From the NCBI GenBank assembly GCA_035079385.1, contig JAVHKY010000009.1, forward strand, positions 2,046,001 to 2,110,000: a DNA stretch of 64,000 nucleotides, written 5' to 3'. The notes beneath the pieces were generated by a model. That model saw only the letters and a program-made list of their open reading frames with translations. It made no database searches and had not been told where the DNA came from. A program made the position numbers and the translations under genes. Shown here one piece after another: positions 60,591 through 64,000 of this stretch. Each line of letters begins with the position of its first letter. Position 1 is the first letter of the stretch. Origin of the DNA: Aspidiotus rigidus. Taxonomy: Eukaryota > Arthropoda > Insecta > Hemiptera > Diaspididae.

Positions 60591-62128
60591 TTATTTGAAT
60601 AGAAATAAATTTCTATCCTTCTCAGGCCACTGACCAACGGCTATTTTAAATTGAATACATTTCTGTTGGTAATCAGTAGACAGCATCTTACAATCTGCGT
60701 ACGTCAAATTGTCGAATTCAGACTCCGTGACATCCTTGAAACAAATTAAAAACTGTTTTTTCGATACGAGCGAAGGCTTGCATCCCGGACGTTTGTTTGT
60801 AGAACCTAGTTGTCGACCTTCCACGTAAACTTCGTGATTTTTACTGAAAAGAATAAAAAATGTAGGTAACGACGAGTCAAGACGGAAGGTTCCTTTGATG
60901 ACAAATTATATAATTTTTAAATTCTAGAAGAATAATTCGTACCTCTTTTTTAAATCACACCATAAAATCGAACACGCGGCTGGTCTCACAAGTTTCGTAT
61001 TAGTTTTGATCCTCAATTTTGAATACCGAAATTCATACGGAACGTGAATAAGTAATGGCGATTCATTCAGCGGGCGAATCCGGTCTAAAGAAGGATTTCT
61101 ATTTACAATTGCACGATACATAGAATGAGGCGAATAAAAAGTTTTGTTGCAACCAACTATGATACTACTGAAATAAATGGGTTTGATAAGGGTGGTAAGC
61201 AACGCTCCTTGAATCCCTACATTGTTCCATCGTAAAATTTTATCGCTACACGATACTGATTGAGTACGGTCACCTCGTCCAGGTTTGGTGCGAACAAGAC
61301 CAACGGTGTGATACTGTTCACCGGGTAATTTAGGATCTTGTAATCTATCTCCAGGCAAACATTTTGCTCCTGTTCGATGAATATCGTCTGTCGCACAATC
61401 AATAAAATCTGTTTTTACTTTTGAATTTTCATCAGCTAATCGCTGACAAGAAAATGCATCACTGTCTTGAATTAAAAACTCTCTAATTCTCGTATTCTCA
61501 TCTTTGGGAGCCTCAAACAGATTGCACGGTAGAAACTGTTTACGAGTGTCTCCGCTGTACATAAGGCTACTACTTTTCAAGTCTTCGCAACTGTAATTAT
61601 CAAGTTGATATTCATGCACACGAGGAACAATGGACGCATCACCGCACGGTGTTTCACTTGTGAAAAAATGAAAGGTTATTCCAGGCCGCAGTAATATATT
61701 TTTGGAAGAACAGAGAGTGAATATCTCGGATTCATACGTTTTGATTAATCCAATTTGCTCATACAGATAGCGCATAAATCCGCGTCGAGCAAGTACCTAA
61801 AAAACATAACAGTAAAATATCAATAACACTGAAATAGGAGAGAAGGAGAAAGACTTTGCGCATAACAATACGTTTATTCTTTTACTTCAGCGTGACTATC
61901 GTGAATTATATCGCCTCGCGCGTTCAGTTTGGACTGGCCGATACATTTCGTACCCGTAGCTAAGGACAATATATGTGTACCGACTCCAGATTGATGTTTT
62001 ATCACAGCCGCTATTGGTATCCACTCACGACCAGTCAATGGTTTTCCTGATTTTGGTAGCACCTCAAACTTTTCATAACACAAATGAGCAACTTTTTGAG
62101 CGAAAATATTTTTATCTAAGGAATCCAT
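60591..62128 (-). CDS. ADAT1, tRNA-specific adenosine deaminase 1 (three exons)
   Basis: Exons are 61886-62128, 60943-61796 and 60591-60843, joined in phases 0 and 2 with GT-AG introns (donor GAA|GTAAAA, acceptor TTTTTTAG|GTACTT; donor AGAG|GTACGA, acceptor TTTTCAG|T). The protein is about 449 residues, slightly short of vertebrate ADAT1. The zinc and catalytic residues are all present: H79-A-E81 in DSHAEVLARRGF (spanning the first junction), PCGD with Cys about 132, and SCSDKILRWN with Cys about 264. GREW, GTKCIG and NVGIQGALL blocks also fit ADAT1 rather than ADAR; there is no dsRNA-binding domain. The enzyme deaminates adenosine 37 of tRNA-Ala to inosine. The ATG is at 62128. Confidence 0.93.
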
Positions 62129-62287
62129 CAACTAAAAACTGCCTTCCAAGCTTTCATCTCTCAAGAGCTTAACAGACTAAGCATAAATTAATAATGATGA
62201 ACGGAACACCCGCCAAAATAGCCTGTACATCAAGTCCGTGAAATGTATGAAATATGAAGATGTGAAGAGAGAATAGAGATCCTTGAA

Positions 62288-62607
62288 CTAAGGCTCTATA
62301 AGTATAGGTAATGACACAACGCTATAATGGATCTACGCTTAGAGGGGAGAACTACGTTTTTTAGTCGTTACAACGCGCAGTGAGAAAAAGGGGAATTTCA
62401 CGTTCCAATTTTATGCTGTAACGAAACCAGAAATATCTTTCTCCGAATGGAAATGTTACGAGGAACAAATTTAGTTCTCTTCATTTTTTCAAAATAATTG
62501 ATATTTATCGAGATATTAGCGTTTTAATTAACACACGCTCTTATGGCAATGCAGCAGAAAAGATCCATCATGGCGTCGTGTCATTACCTATACCTATAGA
62601 GCCCTAG
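62288..62607. mobile_element. MITE with about 47-bp TIRs
   Basis: CTAAGGCTCTATAAGTATAG at 62288 and CTATACCTATAGAGCCCTAG ending at 62607 are inverse copies, continuing inward through GTAATGACACAACG / CGTCGTGTCATTAC. About 320 bp, non-coding. Confidence 0.7.
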
Positions 62608-62945
62608 AGCCTAACTTGAACATTATTCGAAGTAGGACGTAAAGAATGATGAAGATGAACTCTTCCTAAGTATAATAAGTATTCCTAATTAGGCGCTATT
62701 ATCGCAGGACAGGATGTCATGAGGATGTGCGAAGTAAAATTAATCGGAAGTCTCCTCGTGCCTTATCAATTCGTTTCGTTCGCCGTATGCCATACTCGGA
62801 GTAAGAGGCGAGTAAGAGTGATGCCGCGGGACTTCGAAATATTTTCGTACTTCTTGGAACTTGTCAATTACCATATATTGTTGTATTTCGGAAGCTACAT
62901 GATCCATGGAGGGAGTGTTGGAGAATAGAATCTTTGACTATATAG

Positions 62946-63320
62946 TACAGTCGGCCCACGGTTGTGCAGTTGCCAATTTTACGTTCATGGCTTCTAACTA
63001 TAGGAGGCTTTGAATGCGCTCATGTGTACGAAACATGCCTGCAGTCCTTCGCTTGTGTCTGCAAGTTAACTTGCCTATCCAGCTCGACATTGGCTCAACC
63101 GTGGGCCGACTTTTACATTGCTCTTATGGGGAGAAACTCTTTGAGCGTCTGTTTCTTAAGAAAATATTAAGTTTTTGAAAAAATCGAAAAGAACAAAAGT
63201 TGTAGCTTGTGAAATTTCCTTTAAATAAGGGTCAACTCAATTTTTTCATGAGAGAGGTGTTTTACATGTAAATGCGTGGGCCGAATGCGGTGTTGCCTTT
63301 CTACGTTCATGGCTTCTGAT
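62946..63320. repeat. Rearranged copy of the unit at 58494-58773
   Basis: ACGTTCATGGCTTCTAACTA near 62980 is the inverse of the left end at 58494. The stretch GACTTTTACATTGCTCTTAT to CTACGTTCATGGCTTCT (63108-63318) is almost identical to 58547-58760. GTCGGCCCACGGTT (62951) and its inverse (63101) make a further small hairpin. Confidence 0.7.
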
Positions 63321-63636
63321 TGAAATTACCTGGAACGTTCCGTCTTCAAGGTACTACTTTCTATCCTTTCTTAACCTGAACAGAGTATAGCAGCGTTAGG
63401 AACGCTACCAGATTGATAACACACGAGGAGAAATAAGTATGCAACATGGAATACTGGAAAAGCTTCATATTGTTATAAGTTGCGCAGTTTAGTGTTTACC
63501 CTACCCAGCTCAGGTTGTTACTAACAAAAGTTCAATAGGCCTATTCGTAACTTTCGTCTGTTAATTCGTATCATATTCATTGGTCATTATTTATACCGAA
63601 ACCTAGAGACCTGGCTATCGATCTTCTATCCTAAAA

Positions 63637-64000
63637 ATGGCATTTCCTGCGACGACTGCTCGATATATACTCTTCCTTCTAAATTTGGTGTTTTTGGTGA
63701 GTTAATTTTATGAAGATTTTAACTAATGCGACCATTATTGGGTCGTCATCATTTCTTCTAATTATGCATTACTACCAGACATGCTGTTGAATGAAAATTA
63801 AATTTTACAGGTTTCTGCGATAGCTGTAGCTGTTGTAGCTGTTCTGATTGAAGTAACATTTCTGAATCATAATATATTTATCACGCAAGATTGGACCTCC
63901 CCGCCTGTGCTTGTTGTCATCGCTTGCGGAGTTATATTTATAACTTCATTGTTTGGGTGTTGTGGAGTTATACGAGAGAGTCGTGGTTGTTTAATTTTGG
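63637..64000 (+). CDS. Tetraspanin, first two exons (partial)
   Basis: Exon 1 runs 63637-63696 (MAFPATTARYILFLLNLVFL) and ends at donor TTG|GTGAGT. Exon 2 starts at 63811 after TTTTACAG and is open to the window end. The join is in phase 0. TM1 spans the junction (YILFLLNLVFLVSAIAVAVV). A short first extracellular loop (NHNIFITQDWTSPP) follows, then TM2 (VLVVIACGVIFITSLFG) and the small inner loop CCGVIRESRGC. The GCCG-x-x-R-E-S/N block is the tetraspanin signature. The large loop with the CCG motif, TM3 and TM4 lie beyond the window. Tetraspanins organise plasma-membrane microdomains. Subfamily not determined. Confidence 0.85.

Overview
The window looks like nuclear DNA of an animal, most likely an insect (a hemipteran is possible, but nothing here proves it). 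It is AT-rich and gene-poor. Coding sequence is split by GT-AG introns, one of them about 23 kb long. Long microsatellites and the remains of many transposons fill the rest. No operons, Shine-Dalgarno sites or CRISPR arrays are present.

Three conserved genes are recognisable. (1) A Shab-type (Kv2) voltage-gated potassium channel lies on the minus strand. Exon 1 (44709-45548) encodes the T1 tetramerisation domain, exon 2 (20661-21516) encodes S1 to S6 with the TVGYGD filter, and a possible third exon sits at 17166-17335. (2) ADAT1, the tRNA adenosine deaminase, is on the minus strand in three exons at 60591-62128. (3) The first two exons of a tetraspanin are on the plus strand at 63637-64000, cut by the window end. 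Two small secreted-protein ORFs of unknown function (37742-38146 and 39905-40321, both minus) lie inside the large Shab intron. They resemble each other at the C-terminus and are the best candidates for undescribed genes.

Layout. 1-17 kb: repeats, a MULE transposase relic, a 2.2-kb element with 23-bp terminal inverted repeats, and several small TIR elements. 17-21.5 kb: Shab 3' part plus a foldback of Penelope-like (PLE) origin. 21.5-44.7 kb: the Shab intron, holding two more PLE copies with long inverted arms, an internally deleted mariner-like element, hairpins, a hAT MITE with an 8-bp target duplication, a hAT transposase relic, PLE fragments and a Helitron-like element. 45.6-59 kb: no host gene seen; an inverted copy of the first 0.7 kb of the window, a 445-bp tandem duplication, Helitron-like copies, and a nested TTAA-flanked element. 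59-64 kb: ADAT1 and tetraspanin with small TIR elements between them.

The most striking theme is the number and variety of inverted-repeat (foldback) structures. Three PLE copies have arms of about 500-570 bp that contain part of the GIY-YIG endonuclease reading frame. Several non-autonomous elements are built from arrays of one short, often palindromic word (GAAGCCC, AAGCTT, GATTCGAATC, AATGCCGAA). All family assignments were made by eye from motifs and translated fragments; no database search was possible.
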